From the NCBI GenBank assembly GCA_019119335.1, contig DWXF01000006.1, forward strand, positions 43,996 through 107,995: 64,000 nucleotides of DNA, in the 5' to 3' direction. Of the stretch, positions 8,454-16,231 are shown in pieces. The notes under the pieces were generated by a model. That model saw only the letters and a list, made by a program, of their open reading frames with translations, was not told the DNA's origin and ran no database searches. Both the position numbers and the translations under genes were made by a program. The DNA is from Candidatus Flavonifractor merdavium. Lineage in GTDB: Bacteria; Bacillota; Clostridia; Oscillospirales; Oscillospiraceae. How positions within the stretch are numbered: position 1 is the first letter of the stretch; each line of letters begins with the position of its first letter.

Positions 8454-9495
8454 CAATCCAGTACACCTCATACTTCCGGTGGGGCTCCCCCAGCAGATGG
8501 CGGTTGAGCCGGGTGGAGGGCAGGTTGTTGTCCCAGACAAAATTGGTCTCCAGCCAGGGGTAGCGCTCCCCCGCCAGACGGTTGAATGTCCGCAGCAGGG
8601 CCACGGTGGCCGCCGGGGACCGGGAGCCGATGGCGTTGAGTTTGGCGGTGGTGATCCTCTTCCGTTTGAAAAGCCAGGCCGCCCCGATGGCGGGCAGGCT
8701 GTGCTCCCGCCCGCCGGAGAGCATCTCGTTGAAATCCGGGTGCCAGAAGAGAAAGCCCACGTCCTCCCCCGCCCGGTTTCGGGCGAAGAGCAGGTGCTCA
8801 TCCCGGAGAAAAGGCCGCAGAGCCTTCATCAGGTGGTAAAAGTGCCCCTCTTGGGTGGGGAAATAGAGGTGGGTCTTTCCAATGGTCTGTTCGCACAGCG
8901 CCCGCATGCGCTCGGTCTCCCGGTAAAATTGCCTCAGATCGCACCGGCAGACCTCCACGGCGGGAGCGGTCTGGGGCAGCCGCCGCGCCGCCGCCCTCCG
9001 CTCTCCCCGGTAGGTGGAGAGGGTATCCCTGCGCAGGTCCTGGAAGTAGTCCCCGTAGTAGGGCTTGTTATACAGACTGTCGAAGGTGTTTTTATGGGAA
9101 AAGCCCGCGGTCAGAATGCCCACCCCGTAGCTGATGTGGGCGTTGAGGCCGATGACCACCCGGGACAGGCCCAGGCGTCTGGCCCGTTCCTTCGCCTGGG
9201 AGAGCAGCAGCTCCACCGCCCCCCGCTGGCCCTCCAGCGCCTCAAAAAAGGACACCTGCAAGGCGGGCAGGCCGGGGTGATGGAGCAGCATGGCCTGGGC
9301 CAGCACACGCCCGTCCTCCTCCACCAGCACCGGCGTCACCCGGCAGGCCCGGGCAAAAGGGGTGGTCTGATCCAGCAACTCCCGCAGCACAAAGGAGCTG
9401 GTGCTCACATAGCAGGGGTCGCCCTGATAGAGCCCGCGCTGAAAGTCCAGGTATCGTTTTCGCCCCCGGGCGTCCGTGATCACAGTGAGGTGCAT
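8443..9495 (-). CDS. GNAT-fold protein, first gene of the radical SAM operon
   Basis: This 350-residue protein starts at the ATG at 9495, with GGGGAG just upstream. The N-terminal half reads like the long GNAT-related family (FQRGLYQGDPCYV, then FFEALEGQRGAVELLLSQAK, and SLYNKPYYGDYFQ), in which a small-molecule-binding acetyltransferase fold is duplicated. The C-terminal half (DVGFLFWHPDFNEML; AIGSRSPAATVALLRTFN) would be the second fold. No catalytic residue can be named with confidence. Its gene leads a four-gene minus-strand operon with its own promoter and overlaps the second acyltransferase-like gene by 11 bases. The reaction is unknown. Confidence 0.65.
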   Translation of the reverse strand: MHLTVITDARGRKRYLDFQRGLYQGDPCYVSTSSFVLRELLDQTTPFARACRVTPVLVEEDGRVLAQAMLLHHPGLPALQVSFFEALEGQRGAVELLLSQAKERARRLGLSRVVIGLNAHISYGVGILTAGFSHKNTFDSLYNKPYYGDYFQDLRRDTLSTYRGERRAAARRLPQTAPAVEVCRCDLRQFYRETERMRALCEQTIGKTHLYFPTQEGHFYHLMKALRPFLRDEHLLFARNRAGEDVGFLFWHPDFNEMLSGGREHSLPAIGAAWLFKRKRITTAKLNAIGSRSPAATVALLRTFNRLAGERYPWLETNFVWDNNLPSTRLNRHLLGEPHRKYEVYWIDGL

Positions 9496-9525
9496 CGTCT
9501 CCCCCCTGTCCATAAAGGTAGTCTC

Positions 9526-9554
9526 AGTATAGCATGGGGCTTGCTGCGGGACAA
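9526..9554 (-). promoter_or_regulatory. Promoter of the acyltransferase/radical SAM operon
   Basis: On the minus strand, -35 TTGTCC (9549-9554), a 17-base spacer and -10 TATACT (9526-9531) lie about 30 bases before the ATG at 9495. It is back-to-back with the sigma-factor promoter at 9678. Confidence 0.55.
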
Positions 9555-9677
9555 GCACAATCCTTCCGGCACCGTCCCCCAGCAATCCCCCTACCCTGCA
9601 GGCCGGATATTGGGAGAGTCTTTCGGTCCATGACCAGGAGGATCAGGGGGCCGCGCCCCCGCCGGCGCAGGAGTCTC

Positions 9678-9706
9678 TTGCAAGGCGCCAAAATAAACCT
9701 TATAAT
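9678..9706 (+). promoter_or_regulatory. Promoter of the sigma factor gene
   Basis: TTGCAA (9678-9683), a 17-base spacer and a perfect TATAAT (9701-9706) precede the sigma factor start by about 70 bases. The consensus match suggests SigA-driven, fairly constant expression. Confidence 0.75.
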
Positions 9707-9778
9707 GTAAGTTACCAGTCAAATCTGAGCGATCTTTCCGGAGCAGCCGGGAGATTGCGTGATACAGGTGGTGAAACC

Positions 9779-10273
9779 GTGGGCAATTCCATGCCGGATG
9801 AAGGGCTGATTACAACACTATATCAGGAGATGTACGGCCGGATGATTGCCTACGCCTCCAGCGTTCTGGGAGACCGGAGTCTGGCGGAAGAAGCGGTGCA
9901 GGATACCTTCTGTATCTTTTGTGTGAAGGCAGAGACAACCCTGCGGCACGAAAACCCCCGGGGCTGGCTGATGCGCACCCTTCAGAATGTCATGCGGAAC
10001 ATGCAGCGCCACCGGGCCGCCGCCAGTCGGCTGATCATGCAGTCTCTGCAAACCGAGCATTTGGAAGAGCTGCTGGTGTATGATGAGGAGGATGTGGAGC
10101 TTCTCTATGAGGACCTGGCCGCCCATGCGGATTTTCAGCTGTTCAAGCGGGTTGTGCTGGACGGCTGCACCATGCAGGAGGCCGCCCAGGAGCGGGGGAT
10201 CACGGTGGAGGCCTGCAAGAAGCGCATCCAGCGGCTGCGCACCCATTTGAAGCAGAAACTCTCCGATCTCTGA
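9779..10273 (+). CDS. ECF-type RNA polymerase sigma factor
   Basis: This protein of about 164 residues starts best at the GTG at 9779, because AGGTGG lies seven bases upstream; a TTG at 9755 or ATG at 9791 are alternatives. It has a sigma region 2 (YGRMIAYASSVLGD, LAEEAVQDTFCIF) and a C-terminal region 4 helix-turn-helix (MQEAAQERGITVEACKKRI). Region 3 is absent, as in extracytoplasmic-function sigma factors. It would direct RNA polymerase to a small regulon. A membrane protein that looks like its anti-sigma partner follows 58 bases later. Which promoters it reads cannot be told. Confidence 0.85.
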   Translation: MGNSMPDEGLITTLYQEMYGRMIAYASSVLGDRSLAEEAVQDTFCIFCVKAETTLRHENPRGWLMRTLQNVMRNMQRHRAAASRLIMQSLQTEHLEELLVYDEEDVELLYEDLAAHADFQLFKRVVLDGCTMQEAAQERGITVEACKKRIQRLRTHLKQKLSDL

Positions 10274-10331
10274 GCGCCATGTCCCCAATGCAACCGTCTT
10301 GTACATAAACTGTATGAAAGGAGGGAGCGCG

Positions 10332-11252
10332 GTGTCCGTACCGGAAAAGAGCAAGCAGCGGGACTATTCCCGCTATGACCAGATGAGCACAGCCGAGCTG
10401 GAACAGATTCTCCGTCTGGATTTCCAGGCTTCGGACGGGACAGCGTCTGATCTGGATGCCATTTTGTATATCGCCGACCTGCTGGCCAAACGAAGCGGGC
10501 CGTCCGATCCGGATGCCGCCTGGGAGAAGTTCCAGACCCAGTACCGCCCTTATGCCGACGGCCGCTCCCTGTACGACTGGGACGACGGCGGCGGCATCCC
10601 GGCGCTGGAAACGGCACAGAATCCCCCCGTCTCTGTCCGGCCCCGGCGCCTGCGGCGGCTGGCTGTGCTGGCGGCCGTTCTGGCGGCCCTCCTCCTGGGC
10701 GGAATGGCGGCTCAGGCCGCCGGTGTGGATATTCTGGGCGTCTTTGCCCTGTGGACGGATGAGAACTTCCGTTTCGTTCCCATGGACCCGGACGAAGCCT
10801 CCGGCGCCGGCACAGACCCGGAGACCCCCGCGCAGCAGCAGCCCATTCTCCAAACATTGGGACTGGACGGTCTGTTCCCCACATGGTGCCCCGAGGGCTT
10901 TTTCCCCGGCTCCACAAATATTACCGAGCTTAACAACAGCATCTCCGCAAATGTGTCCTTCTACGGTGATGTCAGGTACTATTCTGTGGTGGTCCAGCAA
11001 TTTTTGCAGCCCCAGACCTCTACCGGCACGTTTGAAAAGGACGACACCCCTGTGGAGGAGTATGTCCACAACGGTTGGGTTTTTTATATCCTCTCCAACC
11101 TGGACACCCTGACCGCCACCGCTTATGACGGGACCTATATGATCATGATCAGCGGCTCACTCACCAGAGAGGAAATCAAGGCCGTTATTGACTCCATTCC
11201 CCTCCCCCAGTCCACCCAGAGCCAGGAGCGGGTCCAATCGCCCATACAGTAG
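10332..11252 (+). CDS. Membrane-anchored anti-sigma-like protein
   Basis: This 306-residue protein starts at the GTG at 10332, with AGGAGG eight bases upstream. The cytoplasmic N-terminal part is about 100 residues and helical (YDQMSTAELEQILRLDF). One transmembrane helix follows an Arg-rich stretch (RRLRRLAVLAAVLAALLLG). The extracellular C-terminal domain (about 190-295; WCPEGFFPG, VEEYVHNGWVFYILSN) resembles DUF4367. That layout and its place just after the sigma gene suggest it holds the sigma factor at the membrane until a signal arrives. No zinc-binding anti-sigma motif is visible, so the function is inferred. Confidence 0.65.
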   Translation: MSVPEKSKQRDYSRYDQMSTAELEQILRLDFQASDGTASDLDAILYIADLLAKRSGPSDPDAAWEKFQTQYRPYADGRSLYDWDDGGGIPALETAQNPPVSVRPRRLRRLAVLAAVLAALLLGGMAAQAAGVDILGVFALWTDENFRFVPMDPDEASGAGTDPETPAQQQPILQTLGLDGLFPTWCPEGFFPGSTNITELNNSISANVSFYGDVRYYSVVVQQFLQPQTSTGTFEKDDTPVEEYVHNGWVFYILSNLDTLTATAYDGTYMIMISGSLTREEIKAVIDSIPLPQSTQSQERVQSPIQ

Positions 11253-11275
11253 ACTGGTCCGAGCTCCATATCCAA

Positions 11276-11312
11276 AGGAGCCTGCCGCGATACCGCGGCA
11301 GGCTCCTTTTTG
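11276..11312 (+). terminator. Intrinsic terminator after the sigma/anti-sigma pair
   Basis: A 14-base perfect stem (11276-11289 with 11294-11307), loop ATAC, is followed by TTTTTGCTTTT. Confidence 0.9.
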
Positions 11313-11327
11313 CTTTTGTATGTTTTC

Positions 11328-11615
11328 TCAGGGGGTATTCCGGGGTCTGCGGGCCAGTTCCATAATCTCAGGATACTTTCCAATCACGTAATCATAGCTG
11401 TCCCTTCTGTGGGGCAGCAGGCATTGGCTGCAATCCTTGATCCCGTTTTCCAGATACTTGAAGTTCCCGCCGCACTTGTCTCCCAGCGCGTACAGGGGAC
11501 AATAGCAGAACAGGCAGTTAAAGTCCTCCGGCTGCTCCGTCCGATGGCAGGGAAAATACTCACACTGCCGGTGAGAGAAAAAGCGGTACTGCTCTGGCTG
11601 CTTTTTTTCTTCCAT
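11328..11615 (-). CDS. Cysteine-rich small domain protein (PF04071-like)
   Basis: This 95-residue protein starts at the ATG at 11615, with AGGAGA eight bases upstream. It carries eight cysteines in a set pattern: CEYFPC, CLFCYCPL, CGGNFKY, then CSQCLLPH. I recognise this as the cysteine-rich small domain family (PF04071), thought to bind metal, with no firmly assigned reaction. Some relatives are, to my recollection, found near cobalamin genes. That fits here, because its promoter region is a near copy of the one ahead of the cobalamin riboswitch at 46458. It is a single-gene unit. Confidence 0.8.
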   Translation of the reverse strand: MEEKKQPEQYRFFSHRQCEYFPCHRTEQPEDFNCLFCYCPLYALGDKCGGNFKYLENGIKDCSQCLLPHRRDSYDYVIGKYPEIMELARRPRNTP

Positions 11616-11712
11616 TTCCACGGTCTCCTTTCTGCCCGTTCCAGGGGGCGCCCAGGCAGGAGACCGCCTCCGTCCCCTTGCGGCACGCCCCATGGTCAGG
11701 CTTTTCACCCTT

Positions 11713-11780
11713 GATTATACCACAATCCCGCCCGCATATGGTATTCCAAACCTGCTGACTTTACCGGAATATCAGATTCC
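11713..11780 (-). promoter_or_regulatory. Promoter element A, 68-bp near-copy of element at 46743
   Basis: These 68 bases align without gaps to 46743-46810 with 10 mismatches. On the minus strand each copy carries TATAAT (here 11714-11719) but no good -35, plus the shared block TTTGGAA and CATATG upstream. It drives the cysteine-rich protein gene. Activator-dependent transcription is the likely reading. Its right end covers the last codons of the GntR gene. Confidence 0.7.
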
Positions 11781-12458
11781 CAGCGGCAGCGTTCCGGTGA
11801 CGCTGCGCTTGATGTAGCCGCTGAGCATTTCTTTCCAGTGGGCCTCCATGGCAGCCTGAGCGGCGGCGGGGTCTCCCCCGCGGATGGCCTCTACCGTCTG
11901 ACGGTGAAAGCTGACGCTCTTCTCCAGGGTCTCCAGGGCATAGTGGTCGGCTGCAGCCCGGGTAACGCGGTGCATCTGGTTGTTGATCTGATTCAGGATG
12001 TCAACCAGCCGCTTGTTGGCGCAGTTTTGACTCAGCAAATCATGAAATACAAAGTCCTCGTGGGAGATCTCGCGGGGGGAAAGGAGGCCCTCCTTCAGCA
12101 TACGCTCCTCCCGGCTCACGGACTCCTCCATACGATTCAAAAGGCTGTCCGTATGATTCTGGGCAATCAAAAAAGCGGCCAGGCCATCGTTGGCTGTCCG
12201 CAGCTGATAGAGCTCCACAATGTCGTCAATGGTCACATAGGGAACCATGGCGCCCCGATTGGGAATGAGATTCACAAACCGGTCCTGCGCCAAACGGATC
12301 AGCGCCTCCCGCACCGGAGTCCGGCTGACGGCGAATTGCTTGCACAGCTCATTTTCAATCAGGAATGTACCGCCAGGATATTTCCCGTCAATGATCTCGT
12401 CACGCACAGTAAAGTAGATTTGATTGCTCTTGTTGGCATCGTTTGACTGCTTAGCCAT
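11772..12458 (-). CDS. GntR-family regulator, FadR/FCD subfamily
   Basis: This 228-residue protein has a winged helix-turn-helix at about 13-75 (SRTPVREALIRLAQDRF) and an all-helical FCD ligand domain at about 85-215 with the usual metal-binding His/Asp pattern (HEDFVFHDLL, SFHRQTVEAIR). FCD regulators bind small carboxylates or similar metabolites and usually repress. The gene is divergent from the MFS-crotonase operon, whose -10 box overlaps the palindrome ATTGTATACAAT, a typical site for this subfamily. The same core occurs at the peptide-importer promoter at 23592, so it probably controls both. Confidence 0.9.
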   Translation of the reverse strand: MAKQSNDANKSNQIYFTVRDEIIDGKYPGGTFLIENELCKQFAVSRTPVREALIRLAQDRFVNLIPNRGAMVPYVTIDDIVELYQLRTANDGLAAFLIAQNHTDSLLNRMEESVSREERMLKEGLLSPREISHEDFVFHDLLSQNCANKRLVDILNQINNQMHRVTRAAADHYALETLEKSVSFHRQTVEAIRGGDPAAAQAAMEAHWKEMLSGYIKRSVTGTLPLGI

Positions 12459-12623
12459 GTTTCTATGGATTCCTTTCGATACAGTTCATTGATTTGGCCT
12501 GTTTTTCTTTCATTATTTACCAATGTGCGGGTAAATGTCAAGCAAATTGCGCCACTTTTCTGAAAAAACTTAAAGGAGCGCGGGGTTCTGGCAGGCGCGT
12601 TATATTGGATGTATAAAATAAGC

Positions 12624-12652
12624 TTGACAAAGGTATTCAGATTGTATACAAT
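12624..12652 (+). promoter_or_regulatory. MFS/crotonase operon promoter with GntR operator
   Basis: TTGACA (12624-12629), a 17-base spacer and TACAAT (12647-12652). The 12-base perfect palindrome ATTGTATACAAT (12641-12652) covers the -10 box, so bound regulator would block RNA polymerase. Confidence 0.8.
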
Positions 12653-12758
12653 GTGAATGCAGAAAAGCCCACCCTGTTTCTGGCAGCAGGGAACGCTCCT
12701 TCGGCAGACAGACGGCGGCGCGCAGCACAACATCCTATGAGAGAAAGAGGTTGAGGAA

Positions 12759-14000
12759 ATGTCAAATCCAATTGAAAAGGCTTCGGAAAACAAGACCATC
12801 AAATTCGGCGCGGTCATGTCCATTATCTGCGGCTTGATTCTGTCCATGGGCGCCATCCACATGGACACCATCAACTGGATCCTGCCCACCATCGCCACGG
12901 ACCTGGCTTCGGGCAACAGCACCCTGATGGTGACCTCCGGATTCTTCTACGGCATGATGGTAGGCCACGTCATTGTCGGCCCCCTCTCCGATATGATTGG
13001 CAAAAAGAAGACCATGGTCTTCGGCTTTCTCATTTGTATCGTGGGCGCCGCCATCGGCTCCCAGGCAAGCGGGCTGGGCGGACTGATTGCCGCCCGTCTG
13101 CTCCAGGGCGTGGGCGGCGCAGCCTCCTCCAACGCCGCCCGGGCCGTGGGCGGCGACGCCGGCAAGGGCCGCAAGTCCGCCATGGCCCTGACCTTCATGC
13201 AGATCTGGTCCGCCGCCATTCCCATTATCCTGCCCCTCTCCGGCAAGTGGGTGGGCAACAGCTTCGGCTGGCCCGCCATCTTCTGGCTGCAGGCCGGCAT
13301 CTGCGGCATTCTGTGCATTCTGGTGCTGATCTTCGTGCAGGAGACCTCCGAAATCGCCGGCAAGGGCTGCGTCAAGCGGATTTTCGGCGAGGTCAAGAGC
13401 TGCCTGGCCACCCCTGAGTATGTGTTCTTTGTGCTGTGCTTTGCCTTCAACATGGCCACCTTCTTCCTGTATTCCGGCTCCATGTCCTTTGCCATGGTGA
13501 CCGAGCTGGGCATGGACAACAGCCACTATGCCAACGTCTACGCCTGGGGCGCGGTGGCCATGACCATCTTCGCCTTCCTGGGCCGCACCTTCATCGCCCC
13601 CAAGGTCAATCCCTCCGCTATCATCAAGACGCTGAACCTGGTCCAGGTGGCCGTGGCGGTCTTTTTTGCCGCCGCCTTCATCGGCGGATTTGCCGACTGG
13701 CGCTACATGCAATACATGCTGTGGGTCCTGCCCGCCGTCCAGGGTATCGTGCTCCCCGTGGCCATGTCCCTGGTAATGAACGCCTCCGGCAAGGCCACCG
13801 GCACCGGCGCCGCCTTTATGGGCTTTGTCCAGTATCTCTTCTCCTCCATCACCACCTCCATCCTGGCCACCGTCAAGGAGGGCGGCTCTGTGGGCCAGTA
13901 CATCGGCATCATGATGATCATTACCGCCAGCTGTTCCTTCATCGCCTGTATCTTCGGCAAGCGGTGCCTGCTGAAGAAGGACCCCAACGCCGTCATCTGA
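12759..14000 (+). CDS. MFS transporter (DHA1/Bcr-CflA-like)
   Basis: This 413-residue protein has about 12 predicted membrane helices. The first intracellular loop carries the major-facilitator motif DMIGKKKT (about residues 80-87), and the antiporter-type segment LQGVGGAASSNAARAV follows. It starts after GAGGAA. As first gene of an operon with two crotonases and a FAH-family hydrolase, it more likely imports the carboxylate or diketone substrate than exports a drug, although the sequence class contains both. No signal peptide or unusual insertion is seen. Confidence 0.85.
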   Translation: MSNPIEKASENKTIKFGAVMSIICGLILSMGAIHMDTINWILPTIATDLASGNSTLMVTSGFFYGMMVGHVIVGPLSDMIGKKKTMVFGFLICIVGAAIGSQASGLGGLIAARLLQGVGGAASSNAARAVGGDAGKGRKSAMALTFMQIWSAAIPIILPLSGKWVGNSFGWPAIFWLQAGICGILCILVLIFVQETSEIAGKGCVKRIFGEVKSCLATPEYVFFVLCFAFNMATFFLYSGSMSFAMVTELGMDNSHYANVYAWGAVAMTIFAFLGRTFIAPKVNPSAIIKTLNLVQVAVAVFFAAAFIGGFADWRYMQYMLWVLPAVQGIVLPVAMSLVMNASGKATGTGAAFMGFVQYLFSSITTSILATVKEGGSVGQYIGIMMIITASCSFIACIFGKRCLLKKDPNAVI

Positions 14001-14128
14001 GCGGGCCTTCCGTCCTTCTGCCGCCCGACCTGTTTCGACCCCGCCCCGCCGCCTTGGCAGGGCGGGGTCGGACAAAAATATCCTTCTTACGCCACGCAAG
14101 CCTGAAATCAAATAAAGGAGAGAAGCAT

Positions 14129-14980
14129 ATGTCTTACGTTTATGACAAGAGAAAGCCCTACCGAACCTACCTGGAGGAATATGCGCCCAAGTGGGACGGC
14201 ATGGCTCACCTGCGCCGGGACGAAAACGGCATTCTGGAGGTCCGCTTCCACACGGACGACGGTCCCGTCCGGTTCTGTGAGGCTATTCACGCCGGGTATC
14301 TGGGCCTGCTGCATGACATCAGCCACGACCCTGACAACGAAATTGTCATTCTGACCGGTACCGGGGACAGCTTTGTGGCCCTGTCTGACCCCGAAATGTC
14401 CGTGGAGTTCCCCACCTATACCTCCTCCGTGACCTACGACTGGTGGTATCTCACCGCCACCCGGGTGCCTCTGGCCTGGCTGGACATTCCCGTTCCCGTC
14501 ATCTGCGCCCTCAACGGCCCCATCACCATCCATCCGGAATCGGTGCTGCTCTCCGACTACATCATCGCCGGCGACAACGCCCTCACCGTGGACCGGCACA
14601 TCCAGGATGCCGGGTGCGCCCCGGTGGACGGCGTGAATATCCTGTATGAAAAGCTGCTGGGCGTCAACGCCGCCCGGGCGCTGCTGCTGAACAGCGGGGT
14701 CATCGACGCCCAGCGGGGCAAAGAGCTGGGCATCTTCGCGGAAGTGGTGCCCCACGGCACCGAGCTGGACCGGGCCTGGGAGTTTGCCAGAGATCTGATC
14801 AAGCGGGTGCCCTCCCGCATGGTCCGCCGCATGACCCGCGAAATCTTTACCCAGAGCCTCCGGGAGGCTTTTATGAAGGATATCCGCTCCAGCCTGTGCC
14901 ACGAGTGCTATTCCTCCGAGCTGCGGACCGACTCCAAGCCTGAGGAGGGCCACAAGAACATGATCAACAAGGAGCTGTAA
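14129..14980 (+). CDS. Crotonase-family protein resembling 6-oxocamphor hydrolase (first copy)
   Basis: This 283-residue protein starts at the ATG at 14129 after AAAGGAGAG. It has the crotonase core (IVILTGTGDSF; oxyanion-loop region). The closest remembered match is 6-oxocamphor hydrolase, which cleaves a carbon-carbon bond of a cyclic beta-diketone by a retro-Claisen reaction. Residues aligning with its catalytic set are present: His54 (AIHAG), His157 and Asp167 (DRHIQDAGCAPVDG, one residue more between them) and Glu259 (CHEC). This supports hydrolase rather than hydratase activity. A paralogue at 16232 and an FAH-type hydrolase between them point to a two-step ring-opening route. Substrate unknown. 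Confidence 0.75.
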   Translation: MSYVYDKRKPYRTYLEEYAPKWDGMAHLRRDENGILEVRFHTDDGPVRFCEAIHAGYLGLLHDISHDPDNEIVILTGTGDSFVALSDPEMSVEFPTYTSSVTYDWWYLTATRVPLAWLDIPVPVICALNGPITIHPESVLLSDYIIAGDNALTVDRHIQDAGCAPVDGVNILYEKLLGVNAARALLLNSGVIDAQRGKELGIFAEVVPHGTELDRAWEFARDLIKRVPSRMVRRMTREIFTQSLREAFMKDIRSSLCHECYSSELRTDSKPEEGHKNMINKEL

Positions 14981-15008
14981 CAGGCTCCTTCCGGAAAGGG
15001 TGAAAAAA

Positions 15009-16082
15009 ATGAAGCTGGTAACATTTGCCGTGGACACCCCCGTGGGTGAGATCCGCCGGGTAGGCGCCATTCGGAAAGACGGCCTTTATGTGGACCTGGC
15101 CGCGGGCCGGGAGGCATATCTGAAGTCCAAAGGTGTGGAGCAGGCCTATATCCAGGCCCAGCTGGACTGCCCCAGCGACATGCTGGCATTTATCCGGGCC
15201 GGGGAGGACGCCCTGAAGAAGGGCTATGAGGTACTGGACTTTGCCGCTGACAGGGCGCCCGGCAAGGAGGATGGGCTGACGGTGGTATACGAGCCCGCCT
15301 CGGTGCGTCTGCTCACCCCCATTCCCAGACCCAACACCATCCGCTGCTTCTCCCTCAGCGAAAAGCACATGCTCAACGGCATCAAGTCCATGCAGGACAC
15401 CGCCGCCTGGGGCGGCACCAAGCCCTCCCTGACCAAGCTGCCCGACGAGTGGTACAACCTGCCCACCTACTATAAGACCGGCACCACCGAGATCTACGGC
15501 CCTGACGAGCTGGTGCCCTGGCCCAGCCTCACCGACCTGTTCGACTATGAGCTGGAGATCGCCACCATCATCGGCAAGCGGGGCCGCAACGTGCCCGAGG
15601 AGGAGGGGGAGAGCTACATCTTCGGCTGGACCCTGTACAATGACTGGAGCACCCGGGACTGGCAGAACCGGGAAATGAGCATCAACCTGGGACCCAGCCT
15701 GTGCAAGGACAACGCCTCCTCTCTGGGGCCCTGCATCGTAACCCGGGACGAGTTCGACCTGTACAACGCCCACTTCACCATCCGGGTCAACGGCGAGGTG
15801 TGGTCCCAGACCATGGTGGACCTCTACTTCCCCCTCAAGCATCTGGTGGAGTATGTAACCCGGGTGCAGACCGTCTTCCCCGGCGATATCTTTACCAGCG
15901 GCACCCTGCCCTTCGGCGCCGGCTGCGAGCTGAAGAAGTGGATCCCCCAGGGCGGCGTCATCGAGTTCGAGGCCGAGGGGATGGGAATTTTGCGCAACTA
16001 CATAGGCAAAAAGGGCGAGCCCGCCCCCCTGCCCGCCGCCCAGCGGCCCTATTTGAAGGTGGTCCGGGGCGAGGACGTGTAA
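15009..16082 (+). CDS. Fumarylacetoacetate hydrolase (FAH) family protein
   Basis: This 357-residue protein starts best at the ATG at 15009, with AAAGGG eight bases upstream; a GTG at 15000 leaves no room for a binding site. The C-terminal FAH fold (about 105-340) shows the metal-binding pattern DYELEIATIIGK and NDWSTRDWQ. FAH-family enzymes hydrolyse or decarboxylate 1,3-diketo acids and related oxo-acids using Mg or Mn. The N-terminal domain (about 1-90) is the usual cap. Flanked by two 6-oxocamphor-hydrolase-like genes, it likely acts on an open-chain 1,3-dicarbonyl product or its precursor. Confidence 0.85.
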   Translation: MKLVTFAVDTPVGEIRRVGAIRKDGLYVDLAAGREAYLKSKGVEQAYIQAQLDCPSDMLAFIRAGEDALKKGYEVLDFAADRAPGKEDGLTVVYEPASVRLLTPIPRPNTIRCFSLSEKHMLNGIKSMQDTAAWGGTKPSLTKLPDEWYNLPTYYKTGTTEIYGPDELVPWPSLTDLFDYELEIATIIGKRGRNVPEEEGESYIFGWTLYNDWSTRDWQNREMSINLGPSLCKDNASSLGPCIVTRDEFDLYNAHFTIRVNGEVWSQTMVDLYFPLKHLVEYVTRVQTVFPGDIFTSGTLPFGAGCELKKWIPQGGVIEFEAEGMGILRNYIGKKGEPAPLPAAQRPYLKVVRGEDV

Positions 16083-16093
16083 CCGCCTAAAAA

Positions 16094-16145
16094 CCGGCCG
16101 GCGGCGGCTGTCTCCGGGAGCGCCCCGGCCGGCGGTTCTTCTTTC
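16094..16145 (+). terminator. Hairpin after the FAH gene
   Basis: CCGGCCGG occurs at 16095-16102 and again at 16126-16133, followed by TTCTTCTTT. It could terminate or attenuate transcription before the second crotonase gene. The stem is imperfect. Confidence 0.5.
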
Positions 16146-16231
16146 CGACTGAACGCGCGATATGGTTTATTCCCGTGAGAGCCACAGGGATAAGCTTGAT
16201 AGATTCCATCAGGGGAAAGGAGAATACCAAT

